50,546 nucleotides of DNA from Paludibacteraceae bacterium (GCA_017630395.1 JAGBVI010000069.1:1-50546), one strand, 5' to 3'; counted from the stretch's first letter, positions 7,633 to 18,110 are shown. Made by a program: numbers and translations. Notes: generated by a model from the letters alone, not told the origin.

Positions 7633-8235
7633 ATGAAGGTAGTTATTGTAAAGTATAATGCCGGAAATATTTTTTCTGTCGATTATGCCATGAGACGTTT
7701 AGGCGTTGAGGCTGAAATTACTGGAGATTTGGAGCGTATCCAATCTGCCGATAAAGTGATTTTTCCCGGGGTAGGAGAGGCCGAGACCACGATGAAGTAT
7801 TTGAAAGAACATCGTTTGGACGAGGTGATAAAGGGCCTTAAACAACCCACATTGGGAATTTGTATAGGCATGCAGTTGATGTGTAAGTATTCTGAAGAGG
7901 CTGTCTCCGGACGTGTTGATTGTTTGGGTATTTTTGATGAGGCAGTTCGGTTGTTTATCCCCAACGAGCAGGTTAATAAAGTCCCTCACATGGGATGGAA
8001 CACTATAGAGACTGTCAATCATCCTCTCTTTAAAGGCTTGCCGGAAGACCCCTATTTCTATTATGTGCATAGCTATTATGCAACTATGGGTGAAAATACG
8101 ATTGCGACAACAGATTACATACATCCATATAGTGCCGTTTTACATAAAGATAATTTTTATGCAACTCAATTTCATCCAGAAAAAAGTGGTGAATTGGGAG
8201 AGATAATCTTAAAAAATTTCTTGGATATATGTTAG
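7633..8235 (+). CDS. hisH: Imidazole glycerol phosphate synthase, glutaminase subunit
   Basis: A 200-residue class I glutamine amidotransferase that supplies ammonia to HisF for making imidazole glycerol phosphate and AICAR. The nucleophile is Cys77 in [10 protein letters not shown], and the other catalytic residues are His181 and Glu183 in QFHPEKSG. The oxyanion-region stretch VIFPGVGEA is also present. It overlaps hisF by seven bases (8229-8235), consistent with a tightly coupled heterodimer. In many genomes hisA stands between hisH and hisF; here it does not. Confidence 0.97.
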   Translation: MKVVIVKYNAGNIFSVDYAMRRLGVEAEITGDLERIQSADKVIFPGVGEAETTMKYLKEHRLDEVIKGLKQPTLGICIGMQLMCKYSEEAVSGRVDCLGIFDEAVRLFIPNEQVNKVPHMGWNTIETVNHPLFKGLPEDPYFYYVHSYYATMGENTIATTDYIHPYSAVLHKDNFYATQFHPEKSGELGEIILKNFLDIC

Positions 8236-8990
8236 CAAAAAGAATTATACCTTGTCTTGATATTAAAGATGGGCAAACTGTAAAAGGAGTAAATTTTGTC
8301 AATATTCGCAATGTTGGTGATCCCGTAGAGTTAGGTGCGGAGTATAGTCGTCAGGGGGCAGATGAGTTAGTCTTTTTAGATATCACGGCGTCGCACGAGG
8401 GGAGAAAGACCTTTGTGGATTTGGTACGTCGAATAGCTCAAAATATCAGTATCCCTTTTACTGTAGGCGGAGGAATTCATGAGTTGAAAGATGTTGATAC
8501 ATTGTTGAGTGCCGGTGCGGATAAGGTATCAATAAATTCTGCTGCAATAAAAAATCCGGATTTAATAAGTGAGGTGGCGAAGAATTTTGGGTCTCAAGTG
8601 TGTACTGTTGCCATTGATGCTAAATTGGAGGATGGAGAGTGGACTTGTTTTTTGAATGGAGGTAGAATACCAACAGATAAGAAGCTTTTTTCTTGGGCAA
8701 AAGAGGCTCAAGAGCGCGGAGCAGGAGAGATACTTTTTACCAGTATGAATCACGATGGAGTGAAGCAAGGGTTTGCCAATGATGCTTTGGCGCGATTGTC
8801 GGAATCCCTCTCTATTCCGGTTATTGCGTCGGGAGGGGCTGGTACAATGGAGCATTTCAGAGATGTTTTCGCAGAGGGAAAAGCAGATGCTGCTTTGGCG
8901 GCTTCTATCTTTCATTTTCACGAAATTGCAATCCCTGATTTGAAGCAATATTTGAAGCAACAGGGGGTTCCTGTTCGGTTGACTTGCTAA
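8229..8990 (+). CDS. hisF: Imidazole glycerol phosphate synthase, cyclase subunit
   Basis: A 253-residue TIM-barrel enzyme of normal length. The catalytic aspartates are Asp11 in IPCLDIKDG and Asp130 in VAIDAK. Phosphate-binding stretches [10 protein letters not shown] and VIASGGAG are present. With HisH it converts PRFAR and glutamine-derived ammonia to imidazole glycerol phosphate and AICAR, the fifth step of histidine synthesis. The gene ends 13 bases before the converging small membrane protein gene, with no obvious terminator between them. Confidence 0.97.
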   Translation: MLAKRIIPCLDIKDGQTVKGVNFVNIRNVGDPVELGAEYSRQGADELVFLDITASHEGRKTFVDLVRRIAQNISIPFTVGGGIHELKDVDTLLSAGADKVSINSAAIKNPDLISEVAKNFGSQVCTVAIDAKLEDGEWTCFLNGGRIPTDKKLFSWAKEAQERGAGEILFTSMNHDGVKQGFANDALARLSESLSIPVIASGGAGTMEHFRDVFAEGKADAALAASIFHFHEIAIPDLKQYLKQQGVPVRLTC

Positions 8991-9003
8991 GAAGCGATTG
9001 TGC

Positions 9004-9324
9004 TTATTCCATAAATTTAGAGACTAATTTAGATAGATTTGGTTTTATCCACTTGTTCCGGAATAGGACCAATAATAGCATGGTGATAATATTCAGACTT
9101 GCAGCACAAAGAAGCGCAATACCTGTGTCACCATGCCATTCTTTTATATAGTGGTAAGTTGCTAGAGAAGCAAATAATAGAAATAGTATCGAGTTGGTTA
9201 AGCAAATAGCAATGACAATAAAAAAGGTTAATGCATCAGCCAATTTGTTCCTGATTTTAAATTTTGTTAGGGTTATTTCTTGTTTGAAAAAAGAGAATAA
9301 TAGATTAAGAATAAATTGTGTCAT
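9004..9324 (-). CDS. Small two-helix membrane protein, holin-superfamily-like
   Basis: A 106-residue protein with an amphipathic N-terminal part (FFKQEITLTKFKIRNKLADA) and two hydrophobic segments at about 33-58 and 68-90, separated by a short polar loop. The plan resembles the Phage_holin_3_6 group of small membrane proteins common on bacterial chromosomes, but I recognise no decisive motif. Nothing phage-related lies nearby, so a lysis role is unlikely. It is a lone minus-strand gene facing hisF. Confidence 0.55.
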   Translation of the reverse strand: MTQFILNLLFSFFKQEITLTKFKIRNKLADALTFFIVIAICLTNSILFLLFASLATYHYIKEWHGDTGIALLCAASLNIITMLLLVLFRNKWIKPNLSKLVSKFME

Positions 9325-9358
9325 AGTTTTTTTTAAAGAAAACGATTGATTTGTTTGT

Positions 9359-9389
9359 TTTGTTCACTTCTGATTTGATTGTATCTTTG
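9359..9389 (+). promoter_or_regulatory. Promoter of the Nudix gene
   Basis: TTTG at 9359-9362 and TATCTTTG at 9382-9389, 19 bases apart, match the Bacteroidota -33/-7 consensus closely. Transcription would begin near 9396, which rules out the GTG at 9389 as start codon and supports the ATG at 9413. Confidence 0.75.
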
Positions 9390-9412
9390 TGGAAATTATA
9401 ATAGATTTAATT

Positions 9413-9913
9413 ATGAAAGAGTATTTTCCTATAATAGATGAAGAGGGTAATGTGCTTGGTAAGGCATTACGTTCTGATTGTCACAATGGTTCTAAGATTT
9501 TACATGTGGCTGTTCATCTTCATTTATTCAATACAAAAGGCGAATTATATTTGCAGAAGCGAGCAGATTGGAAAGATATTCAGCCCGGCAAGTGGGATAC
9601 TTCTGTGGGAGGGCATGTTGATTACGGAGAAGAGATAGAAGCGGCTTTGCTTCGAGAGGCTCGCGAAGAGTTAGGTTTAGAGGGAATCCGGCCTAAGTTT
9701 CTCTTTCGGTATATATGGGAGAGTCCCGTAGAAAGAGAGATGATTTATGTGCATTATGCAGTGTCGGATATAGAGCCCAAACCCGACGAAAATGAGGTGA
9801 CAGAGGGACGATATTGGTCGATAGAAGAGATAGAAAACTCATTATCAAAGTCGGTATTTACCCCTAACTTTGAAGTAGATTTTGCAAAATTGAGGGAATC
9901 AGGAGTGTTCTGA
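9413..9913 (+). CDS. Nudix hydrolase
   Basis: A 166-residue protein from the ATG at 9413, chosen because the upstream GTG lies inside the -7 box. The Nudix box, GHVDYGEEIEAALLREAREE and following LGL at residues 67-89, is complete, with the metal-binding glutamates in REAREE. The N-terminal pattern (PIIDEEGNVLGKALRSDCH, then HLHLFNTKGELYLQKRA) resembles the YfcD/isopentenyl-diphosphate isomerase-like branch of Nudix enzymes. The substrate is not predictable. Its stop codon lies in the stem of the terminator shared with sprA. Confidence 0.9.
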   Translation: MKEYFPIIDEEGNVLGKALRSDCHNGSKILHVAVHLHLFNTKGELYLQKRADWKDIQPGKWDTSVGGHVDYGEEIEAALLREAREELGLEGIRPKFLFRYIWESPVEREMIYVHYAVSDIEPKPDENEVTEGRYWSIEEIENSLSKSVFTPNFEVDFAKLRESGVF

Positions 9914-9928
9914 CTCCCTCAAATTTTT
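9887..9928. terminator. Bidirectional terminator between Nudix gene and sprA
   Basis: AAATTGAGGGAATCAG and CTGACTCCCTCAAATTT pair over about 16 bp with one mismatch around a short loop, followed by T on both strands. The stop codons of both converging genes fall within the hairpin. Confidence 0.8.
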
Positions 9929-12900
9929 ATCGAGTCAAGTTAATTTTGAATGCGATACCAAAGTCATTGGTTATAGTAGGGAACCCTTCAGACACCTTTG
10001 GATTGCTTGATTTGCAATCATAATACAACTTGATATTCAAACGTTCGCTGAATAGGTAGTCGGCAGAGAATTTCAAAGTGAATGATCTCAAACCACTACT
10101 CAACTGAGAATATTCTTCATCAATCACACGAATATAGGCATCTGTATTTTTGAAACCGATGTCGGCTCTTAAATTCAAATCATTTTTAAACTTCTTTTGT
10201 TTTTCTCCGATATTTAAAATCATACCAATGTCATCAAAACGATAACCGGAACCAACTACAAATTCCAAACTAGACGATTCTAAGATTTGGTTACCCGGAA
10301 TATCCAATTGTGCGGTACGAGACTTTTTGATTTCAAATTTCATGGACAAGCTGTTTTTCATGCTCGCATCCAAACCAATGAGAGGAGAGAACTGTTCATT
10401 GATGCTTACCCCTAATACATCGTATCTAGAAGAGATATTATTGAACTCTTCAAACTCTCCTGCTGTACCATAAATGTCGCTTCCATATACATTATTAGAC
10501 CAATCAGTCAGTGATTCGTACGGACCGATATTGTATGTGCTCTTATACGTATGATTTATATTAAATGCTTTAAAATGCTTTTTGATAGCCGGAATCCACA
10601 TGAAAGCGTCACAAGTAATTTTCCAGTTTGGAATCAACGAAGTGATGATGCTTTTGAATGTTCCGGAAGGGATATAATTTAAATCTACATTATGAGCACT
10701 ACGTCCAAAATAAGTAGAGTAGAATGCAGGGATAAGAACGTCTGCAGAGCTTTTATTAACGTAGTTGATTTTCCCGTTAGGATTTTCTCTTCCCACTTCG
10801 TTATAAATTCTTGATTGGATGATGTCTCTATTTTTTAAGAATTCATCAAACACTTCAGAATTATGCGTATTATCCTTAAATGCAGTTTTGATAGGGAGGC
10901 AAGTTCGCGAGAAAGAACCCGCAATGTCCTGTGAATTCCAATCACTATCATAACCATACATATAGTAGATGTCTGTTTGGTGATTCTTGTACCAAGAAGC
11001 GTTAAGATCAATCTTCAAGCCTGGGATAGGTTCCACCAATGATTTAACAGTCAAATTCTGGGTAATACTATGAATCAAAGGATTGGTGATATTCTCATTG
11101 ACAATCAACAAAGAATCTTCACGATATGCCCGTTGTAAGAATTTTTCGGCATTAAAGAAACCGAACGTAAAGTCATAGCCCGGATTTGAATGGTCTTGAC
11201 CTAAGAATCCACTTAGTGGTCTGTATCCGTTCACTTCCAATGCATCTGAATGACGATAATTGACACTAATATTTCTAATCATTGTCAAGAATCTGATTGA
11301 GTAATCTTTTACGGCTGTCATAGGACCTTCTTTCTTAACAATTGTAGTAATTTTCAGTGTAAGATTATTCAGATCCTCTTTACTAGTAATAGTGATTGAA
11401 TTAGCATCAACAGTTTTCACCTTCACCGGAACAACATTTCCGGCAGTATCCGTCAACTCTACATTTAAGTTTGTAGAATTTAAGCGGTGATTGATACGAG
11501 TCTTATTTCCTTTTTTAAGACGAAGACGCTTACGCTCATAATTCTTCGGTTTTTTAGGCTCTGCATCTTTTTTCTTAACGGCATTTTTGTTATTCAATCT
11601 TCTATTCAAATCTTTCAAGTATGGGAATTTGTTATAGAAATTCTCAAAATTCAAGCGTACATCACCAGTCCAATTTCTAACATTCTCCATCATATTTCCT
11701 GTGATAGGACTTTCGCCCAAAGAAAGAATAGTACCCTTGTCCCATTGATAATTTGCATTGTACTGAGCGTTGGAGGTAATCCAATCCAAGTGAGGCAATT
11801 TATTTATCGGAATTGCGTAACTTGCAGTAAATTTCTGTTCATAAGAGACAGGTTCTCCAAACTCCTTAATGCTTCTCCATACAGTATCTTTCCATTGCTC
11901 ATACCAATCAAAGTAATTGATGTCTCGCAAATACTCTTTATTGATTGGAATATTAACAAGTCTTTCATCATCTGTGCTTCTGATAATCTCGTTGATTTCA
12001 GAATTAGTAGCAGATGTAAATCTTAGTTTAAGTGAGCGAGTCAGATCCCACTTGATGTCTGCAGTTCTGTCCCATTGCCAATTCTTGTCAAATGACATAT
12101 ATTGGAAAGTGGTATCTTTCACAATAGGAGAATTGTAGTTGCGCGATTGAATTTCTTCATAATACCTGGTCATGGAGGTACTAAATGCTATATTCTTAGG
12201 AACATAGTAGAAATTAAAATCGCGGATTAATTTCCAATTATTAGATTTAAACAATTTTACCTTCTTGAAAGGTTCTACCGGTTTTGGATTAATTGAATAA
12301 ACATAATTGAAAGTACCTTTATAGTTCTTAATCTTTTCATATTCCACCTCCGGGTTCTTCTCCACAGATTCGTTGTAACCCAAACTGAAAGAGAAGTTCG
12401 CTGGGTCATACGGCATAGGAGTTTTGCTAGTAATACCAACACGAACGTTGTTTAAAGTATAACTTTGGTACACCTTATCTGTTTGAGACATAGCTTTTAT
12501 TGAATCCTTTTCTTTCTCGTGATCAAAATTATCCAATGTTTTGCTTAACTCTGTATCTGTGTTCATTGGATCATATTTTGGAGAGGTACGTTGATGAGTT
12601 CTAGTGTAGGTAAATGGCAAATTCACTTTTGCCTTTTCAGGGAATAATTTACCTAACTGAACAGCTGCAGTGATATTATATTCGTAGAAATCCTCTTGAT
12701 TTCTATCGGAGATATTATCCTCGATATTACCAAAACCTACTGTTTCAATTTGTCCACCCACTGTCAATGAACCTAAATCAGAGAAGACAATACCTAAATT
12801 AGCAATAGCAGCCCAACCTCCCTCTTCATCGTATCCTGACATACGCATTTCGTTCACCCATATTTCTGCACTATGAGTTACATCATCCTCGTTAACGATA

Positions 12901-15900
12901 CCAATCATCATGGAAGAGATGTCTCCAAATGATGGTGACCCAATAACGGCCATAGTATTATTTCCGTGCATTTTGGTATAACGTTCGTTATATCGCACTT
13001 GACCTGCATTTCTTTTCTTATCGCGCTCCAATTTTAAGTTGGTTAACATCTCAAATTCGAAGTCGAAATTATTGGCTTGAGGCCATACTGAATATTGGTC
13101 GATAGCTCCGGCAGGAGTAATCTTCAATGGAATACGATACTCGTAATAATTTTGTGTAAAGTCGGATCCAAAACGAACGAATGCGTATAGGCGATTATCA
13201 GGAATATTTTCTCCATCAATCAACTCCTCAGCGTGAACAAACATTTTGAAACGTTTATACTGGCGAGTATCCAACGTAATTGTTTTATAAACTGCGCGAG
13301 CATCATTAGGTTCCAAACTATCAATTTTTAGCACCATAGCCTGTTCATTCTCTTCTGTCAATTGCATCTGGCTTGGATCTATGGTTCTATCTATACCCGG
13401 AGGCAATTGATAGCCGACTGGTTTTTTACGCGAGTCATTTTCAATACAAACAGACGAGATGCCAATTCTTCCTGTTTTTTGAGTTTTGATGCTATCTGCG
13501 ATGCGATTATCAACCAAATTTTCGTTCTGTTCGTAAACTCTCCAATCCGTGCGCACGAATTGCAATTCACCAAATCTTAAATGCTCTTCCTCCGTGAATT
13601 CTGTCAAATACATACGAATGAAGCGGATAGAACGGAAGTCGCTAATGCCACCTTGTGCACGTCCTTTCTTGATTGGAATACGGAATTGGTACCATTTCAC
13701 AACGTCAGTATTCCCATTTTTAAGTTCAACAGTCGATTCTACGCGGTTTGTGATGAAGTTGCTCTCCCAGTTAGCCTCATTTTCAAACTGCTCTTTGTCA
13801 ATCTCCACAATGTACTCGTAATATTGTTCAGTTTCATTGAGAGTATTATCTCCATTCAGATCTTCAGAGTCAGGGGATGTGGTTGCAGTGGATGTAAATT
13901 CGTCAGAATTAGCTGTAGAATTACCTTCTACACCATTATAGTATTTATATCTGCTGAAGATGTCCAATTCGCGCTCATCGTAGTCGTCTCCTCTGAAGTA
14001 GTGGAAATTATCTCCGGCAGGGTCAGATAAAGGAGAGAATGCCTCCTCAGCCCATCTCAATTTTGCATCGCCGGAAGCTGTGCTGTTTATTTTTTCGTAA
14101 TATTTGCTGTACGTATAGAAGTTATATTCATCATCATTTGAGATGCCGTCTAATCCTAAATCTTGTTGGTATAGATTAGAGTTATCAAAAGAGTTTGTAA
14201 TGGAGGTCAAGCGAGGAACACGTCCCCAAATTGTGGTATCATTAACAGCATTATTGTTAGATGTTGGCAAGCCATTTTCAAAAGCTTTTCTACCATCTTT
14301 TAGAACATCTTCCGATACACTACCCAAATTAAATACAAGCTTTCCGGGAGTGGTATTCATACTATCCGGACAAGTAATGAATGGGTCCATCAACCAAAAC
14401 TCTAAGTATTCAATATTAGAAGTTTCAAAATTGGTGTTGTCCAATTTTCTCATAATTCCGGCCCATCTATTCTCCGGATTCTTTAAGTAACCATCTTTAT
14501 CCATTCCATCAACATCCAAGTTATAAGCACCCCTCTCTTTCGGATAATAGTGTAGATGTAATGTTTGGAGCGTAGAAGATTCTCCAAAAATAGGATCCTT
14601 ATCTTGATAGATCTCTTGTTCGATAACCGGTCTTATGTAGTGGTGAGAGAGCATCTCCTTATCATTTTTGATATGCTTTGGAGTATTCGCATTTCCGTTG
14701 GTGAAGATTTGGTCGATATAGTACCATGCGATATGCGCACGATTGAGGTTGTACCCAATATTAAGCATATCGGTTTCGTTAATATACTTATCAACTTGCT
14801 CATTCCAGAATGTAGTATCTTTATCCATTATGAATTGTTTCCCAGAGAGTGGACCGGAGGTGATTCTAGGAGTACTTGCCAATGCCCATGCAGTTGGATT
14901 TTTAATATTGATTGTAGATTCAGTCCCCTCAAAATCGTCAATATAAGAGGTGCCATAGTCATCTTGATTTACGGCCTTATTGTGTCCAGGTAACAACTGT
15001 GCAAACTCTCCCGAAAATGCAACTGAAGATGGAGCTGTTGCATTGATAAGAGGAATCTTGTCAATAACCGATGTCAACCATTGCCAATCCGACTTAAATG
15101 TACCATTTACGCCCCAAATAGTATTAGAGATAGGTTCATTTCCTAAATTAACCTTTTGAGTCAGTGGTTTTTCAGACAGATGGAGGATCGTTCCTCCCAA
15201 AGTAAATTTATCAGAAAATGCATACTCCAAATTGGTTCCTAATAGAGATTTTCTTTGCGTATTAAAGAATGATTGACTTTCAACCGAAACATCTATAGGC
15301 GAATTAGAAGCTAAAGCAGTTTCATCCAAAATTTTGACGATACCCAAGTTATAATCTACGGTATAACCGGTTCCCTCGGTCAAAGTACGTCCTCCGGCAG
15401 TAACACGAACAGAACCTCTGGCAATATTGGTCACACCTAACCGAATTTCAGAACCGGATGTAGAGCTATACTCTCCTGTGATTATAAACTTATTCTTTTC
15501 TGTATATTGTTCGGCAACGGTTAAAGTAGAGTCGTACAATTGAGGGAAGGCATAATTTACCACTCCATGCATATTTCCGTACCCATCTTTAATACCTTTA
15601 TCAAACGGGCGAGTAGATAAGAAAATAATTCTACCTGTTGCAGGGTGAACAGTATAGCCTTCAATATAATCAAAGTAGCCATCCGGCATAGCTTTATTTC
15701 GTTTATTCAACCTATCCATATTAAGTACTTGCAATAAGTTACGATTACCTAGAGCAGGGATATAGGTTAAATAAGAGGTAACAGAGTCGCTTTGGTAATA
15801 ATATTTAATTTCGACTTCAAAATTATCAGAAGGGATATTGTAAGCCCCTAATGAATAGATATTTTTCATCGCAAGATTCCACAGACGCTTATTATTATTA

Positions 15901-17435
15901 GGAGCCGGGATTGAACTCTTAATCAGTTTGACATAGATATTTTGTGTAGAAGTCTTTGAAGTATCAGTGGTAGAAGTGGTTAACTCACCCACGCGATAAG
16001 TTTTACCTCCTTTTGTGTATTCGTAAGCTACAGCGACGATGTTATCTGGATTTACCGAACTTTTCAAAGAGATGTATCCTAATTCTTGATTTAAGATATA
16101 TTCAGATGGGTTTAAGAGTTTTGCATTGTTTAAGATTTCAAAATCTTTTGTTGCTTCCAAGGAGTCTCCTTTCTCATTTTTAATCATAGCTAGGGCGTAA
16201 GAAGCAGTTTGAATATCTCTAATTTCAGGCTTATTCTTGATTGTCTTATAAAGAGTTCCATTGCTATTTTGTGGCAATTCTTTGGAGATATTCTCATTAT
16301 CATTGTAAGTTTCTCCTAAGTCAGCGAGAGCCACGATATTACGCGTTGTGTAATTAGAAGAAGAGTTAGAAGCATTGGTGGTCCATACCTCTACCTTATT
16401 GATAACAATTCCCGATTGAGGATTAGGAGCATTTTTAGCCCATTCGTCATAATGGTCGTAGAAGTAAGTAGAGAGGAAGAAGTGCCTATTTTCCTCATAT
16501 TCAGTAGGTAACAATTCAAATTCTGTTGTTTGGGCACCTTCAGTTGAAATTGTTTTTCTTTCAGATTCTTGTTGTGTAATGATTGCAGAAACTTTCAATT
16601 TACCAAATTGCAAATCGGTTCTGAATCCAAAGAGGTCGGTACTTCCGGATATTAATGAAGAGGAGAGCGGAAGACTTACGTTACCGGCTTCAATTCGTTG
16701 AATGATATCATCTTCGTCACCTTTGTATCCTAAATTAACCAAACTTTGGTCTGCATTAAACGTAGCTTCGGTATTATAATTTAAATTGAAATTAATCTTG
16801 TCACCAACAGACCCATTGGCAGAAAGTTGAATTTTTGTATCGAAGTCAAATATTGTATTGATTCGATTATTTTCAGAGATGGTAGGATTTTCTCGTTTAG
16901 AAATAGTAAATCCAAAATCTAAGTCGACAGAACCTTGAGTTTTCAATTGAATACCACCGGGACCGAAAATTTTATCTCCGGTTTTTCCCAAGCCAATTTT
17001 CAATTCGCTCAAGGAGAATTTATTTCCTCCATCTGTGTTACTTTTTGCTTTTTCAGCCCAATAGGAGTTCATAGACTCTTGTAATGAGTGTGCGCGATAT
17101 TCATCTTCACTCAGTACAAAAGGAGTTACAATATCCATATCCCCAATTCTTGTACGATAGATGTAGTAACCGGAATTTGGGTCATATATCACGTCTTTTG
17201 TAACATTCGATGGGTCTTCTAAATCTGCGGGAGTTTTTTGTCTAAAATCATCGTATGTGACAACCTCTTTTTTTATTGGGAAACGAAGTTCCGTTGAGTC
17301 AGACTTCATCTTTTCTTCCTTTTCTTTCGGAGAAACAATGTAGTCTGTCGCCACCTTTTGAGCATAGGCAGAAAATGCTACAATACCACTGATTAGTAGC
17401 GAGATACCGATTATATATTTATAAAACTGTTTCAA
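9927..17435 (-). CDS. sprA: T9SS translocon pore protein SprA (Sov)
   Basis: A 2502-residue protein, the size expected of SprA/Sov, which forms the very large outer-membrane barrel through which T9SS clients leave the periplasm. Residues 1-26 are a signal peptide ending SAYAQ. Many beta-strand-rich stretches with alternating aromatic residues follow, and the C-terminus ends in a strand with GIAFKINLTR. Recognisable SprA stretches include FDFDTKIQLSANGSVGDKIN and SAVIITQQESERKT-like SAIITQQESERKT, and SYIDDFEGTES. It lies 29 bases downstream of ruvA and is probably co-transcribed with it from the promoter at 18074-18104. I see no frameshift or internal stop. Confidence 0.96.
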   Translation of the reverse strand: MKQFYKYIIGISLLISGIVAFSAYAQKVATDYIVSPKEKEEKMKSDSTELRFPIKKEVVTYDDFRQKTPADLEDPSNVTKDVIYDPNSGYYIYRTRIGDMDIVTPFVLSEDEYRAHSLQESMNSYWAEKAKSNTDGGNKFSLSELKIGLGKTGDKIFGPGGIQLKTQGSVDLDFGFTISKRENPTISENNRINTIFDFDTKIQLSANGSVGDKINFNLNYNTEATFNADQSLVNLGYKGDEDDIIQRIEAGNVSLPLSSSLISGSTDLFGFRTDLQFGKLKVSAIITQQESERKTISTEGAQTTEFELLPTEYEENRHFFLSTYFYDHYDEWAKNAPNPQSGIVINKVEVWTTNASNSSSNYTTRNIVALADLGETYNDNENISKELPQNSNGTLYKTIKNKPEIRDIQTASYALAMIKNEKGDSLEATKDFEILNNAKLLNPSEYILNQELGYISLKSSVNPDNIVAVAYEYTKGGKTYRVGELTTSTTDTSKTSTQNIYVKLIKSSIPAPNNNKRLWNLAMKNIYSLGAYNIPSDNFEVEIKYYYQSDSVTSYLTYIPALGNRNLLQVLNMDRLNKRNKAMPDGYFDYIEGYTVHPATGRIIFLSTRPFDKGIKDGYGNMHGVVNYAFPQLYDSTLTVAEQYTEKNKFIITGEYSSTSGSEIRLGVTNIARGSVRVTAGGRTLTEGTGYTVDYNLGIVKILDETALASNSPIDVSVESQSFFNTQRKSLLGTNLEYAFSDKFTLGGTILHLSEKPLTQKVNLGNEPISNTIWGVNGTFKSDWQWLTSVIDKIPLINATAPSSVAFSGEFAQLLPGHNKAVNQDDYGTSYIDDFEGTESTINIKNPTAWALASTPRITSGPLSGKQFIMDKDTTFWNEQVDKYINETDMLNIGYNLNRAHIAWYYIDQIFTNGNANTPKHIKNDKEMLSHHYIRPVIEQEIYQDKDPIFGESSTLQTLHLHYYPKERGAYNLDVDGMDKDGYLKNPENRWAGIMRKLDNTNFETSNIEYLEFWLMDPFITCPDSMNTTPGKLVFNLGSVSEDVLKDGRKAFENGLPTSNNNAVNDTTIWGRVPRLTSITNSFDNSNLYQQDLGLDGISNDDEYNFYTYSKYYEKINSTASGDAKLRWAEEAFSPLSDPAGDNFHYFRGDDYDERELDIFSRYKYYNGVEGNSTANSDEFTSTATTSPDSEDLNGDNTLNETEQYYEYIVEIDKEQFENEANWESNFITNRVESTVELKNGNTDVVKWYQFRIPIKKGRAQGGISDFRSIRFIRMYLTEFTEEEHLRFGELQFVRTDWRVYEQNENLVDNRIADSIKTQKTGRIGISSVCIENDSRKKPVGYQLPPGIDRTIDPSQMQLTEENEQAMVLKIDSLEPNDARAVYKTITLDTRQYKRFKMFVHAEELIDGENIPDNRLYAFVRFGSDFTQNYYEYRIPLKITPAGAIDQYSVWPQANNFDFEFEMLTNLKLERDKKRNAGQVRYNERYTKMHGNNTMAVIGSPSFGDISSMMIGIVNEDDVTHSAEIWVNEMRMSGYDEEGGWAAIANLGIVFSDLGSLTVGGQIETVGFGNIEDNISDRNQEDFYEYNITAAVQLGKLFPEKAKVNLPFTYTRTHQRTSPKYDPMNTDTELSKTLDNFDHEKEKDSIKAMSQTDKVYQSYTLNNVRVGITSKTPMPYDPANFSFSLGYNESVEKNPEVEYEKIKNYKGTFNYVYSINPKPVEPFKKVKLFKSNNWKLIRDFNFYYVPKNIAFSTSMTRYYEEIQSRNYNSPIVKDTTFQYMSFDKNWQWDRTADIKWDLTRSLKLRFTSATNSEINEIIRSTDDERLVNIPINKEYLRDINYFDWYEQWKDTVWRSIKEFGEPVSYEQKFTASYAIPINKLPHLDWITSNAQYNANYQWDKGTILSLGESPITGNMMENVRNWTGDVRLNFENFYNKFPYLKDLNRRLNNKNAVKKKDAEPKKPKNYERKRLRLKKGNKTRINHRLNSTNLNVELTDTAGNVVPVKVKTVDANSITITSKEDLNNLTLKITTIVKKEGPMTAVKDYSIRFLTMIRNISVNYRHSDALEVNGYRPLSGFLGQDHSNPGYDFTFGFFNAEKFLQRAYREDSLLIVNENITNPLIHSITQNLTVKSLVEPIPGLKIDLNASWYKNHQTDIYYMYGYDSDWNSQDIAGSFSRTCLPIKTAFKDNTHNSEVFDEFLKNRDIIQSRIYNEVGRENPNGKINYVNKSSADVLIPAFYSTYFGRSAHNVDLNYIPSGTFKSIITSLIPNWKITCDAFMWIPAIKKHFKAFNINHTYKSTYNIGPYESLTDWSNNVYGSDIYGTAGEFEEFNNISSRYDVLGVSINEQFSPLIGLDASMKNSLSMKFEIKKSRTAQLDIPGNQILESSSLEFVVGSGYRFDDIGMILNIGEKQKKFKNDLNLRADIGFKNTDAYIRVIDEEYSQLSSGLRSFTLKFSADYLFSERLNIKLYYDCKSSNPKVSEGFPTITNDFGIAFKINLTR

Positions 17436-17464
17436 TTTTTTTTCCTTAGTAGATATTAAGAACG

Positions 17465-18043
17465 TTATCTTAATCGTTTTAGTGCCTCTTTGATTAATTT
17501 TTCTAAAGGTAATGCAGGAGATTCTATCAAAATCTTATCTAAAACTTTCTCTGAATTACTGCGAAGAAAACCTAATACAGTGAGGGCTGTTAATGCCTCT
17601 TCTCGATTATTGTTTTCGGATAAGAATAATTCGTCTGATTCAGACTTACCAACTTTATCTTTTAAATCAACAATAATTCGTTGAGCGGTTTTAAGACCAA
17701 TCCCTTTAACTCCTTTAAGTTGATTAACATTTCCTGAACAGATGATTGCTTCTAATTCAGCAACTGAAAAAGAGGATAAAATGGTTCTTGCAGTATTTGC
17801 GCCCACTCCGGATACGGAAATTAGTAGTAGAAATATATCTCGTTCTTCTTTCTCAGCGAACCCATAAAGGGTAAATGCGTCTTCGCGAATAACTTCGTGA
17901 ATGAATAATTTCGCACTCGATTGACCTTCAATTTTAGCGTATGTATTTAGAGAAATGTTCAAAGTAAAACCTATTTGTCCGGTCTCAATCACAGCAGCCG
18001 TTGGTTTCAATTCTGAAATTTCACCTTTGATGTATTCAAACAT
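17465..18043 (-). CDS. ruvA: Holliday junction branch migration protein RuvA
   Basis: A 192-residue protein from the ATG at 18043 (MFEYIKGEI). An upstream in-frame TTG at 18061 is rejected because it lies within a few bases of the predicted transcription start. RuvA tetramers bind Holliday junctions and load the RuvB motor. Residues 1-63 form the OB-fold domain; two helix-hairpin-helix motifs follow, LLISVSGVGANTARTIL and QLKGVKGIGLKTAQRIIVDL; the C-terminal RuvB-contact domain contains EEALTALTVLGF. It is the first gene of the ruvA-sprA unit. Confidence 0.95.
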   Translation of the reverse strand: MFEYIKGEISELKPTAAVIETGQIGFTLNISLNTYAKIEGQSSAKLFIHEVIREDAFTLYGFAEKEERDIFLLLISVSGVGANTARTILSSFSVAELEAIICSGNVNQLKGVKGIGLKTAQRIIVDLKDKVGKSESDELFLSENNNREEALTALTVLGFLRSNSEKVLDKILIESPALPLEKLIKEALKRLR

Positions 18044-18073
18044 TTTTATAAAATTTGCCAATTAAACCGCTGA

Positions 18074-18104
18074 CAAAGATAGCGGAAAATTCGCACTTTG
18101 CAAA
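18074..18104 (-). promoter_or_regulatory. Promoter of ruvA-sprA
   Basis: On the minus strand TTTG (18104 to 18101) and TATCTTTG (18081 to 18074) are 19 bases apart, an excellent Bacteroidota -33/-7 match. Transcription would begin near 18067, supporting the ruvA ATG at 18043. The repeat-rich region begins immediately upstream. Confidence 0.75.
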
Positions 18105-18110
18105 ATATTG

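Noticed and set aside
9004-9324. Phage holin and a prophage remnant
   Set aside because: Only the two-helix plan resembles holins; there is no endolysin, integrase or other phage gene around, and such small proteins occur widely on chromosomes.
11487-14993. Several plus-strand open frames opposite sprA
   Set aside because: They lie wholly within the sprA gene in another frame, have no family motif, signal or promoter, and are explained by the codon use of sprA.
18044-18061. TTG at 18061 as the ruvA start
   Set aside because: The -7 box at 18081 to 18074 puts transcription start near 18067, too close, and RuvA proteins normally begin MFEYIKGEI, as at 18043.
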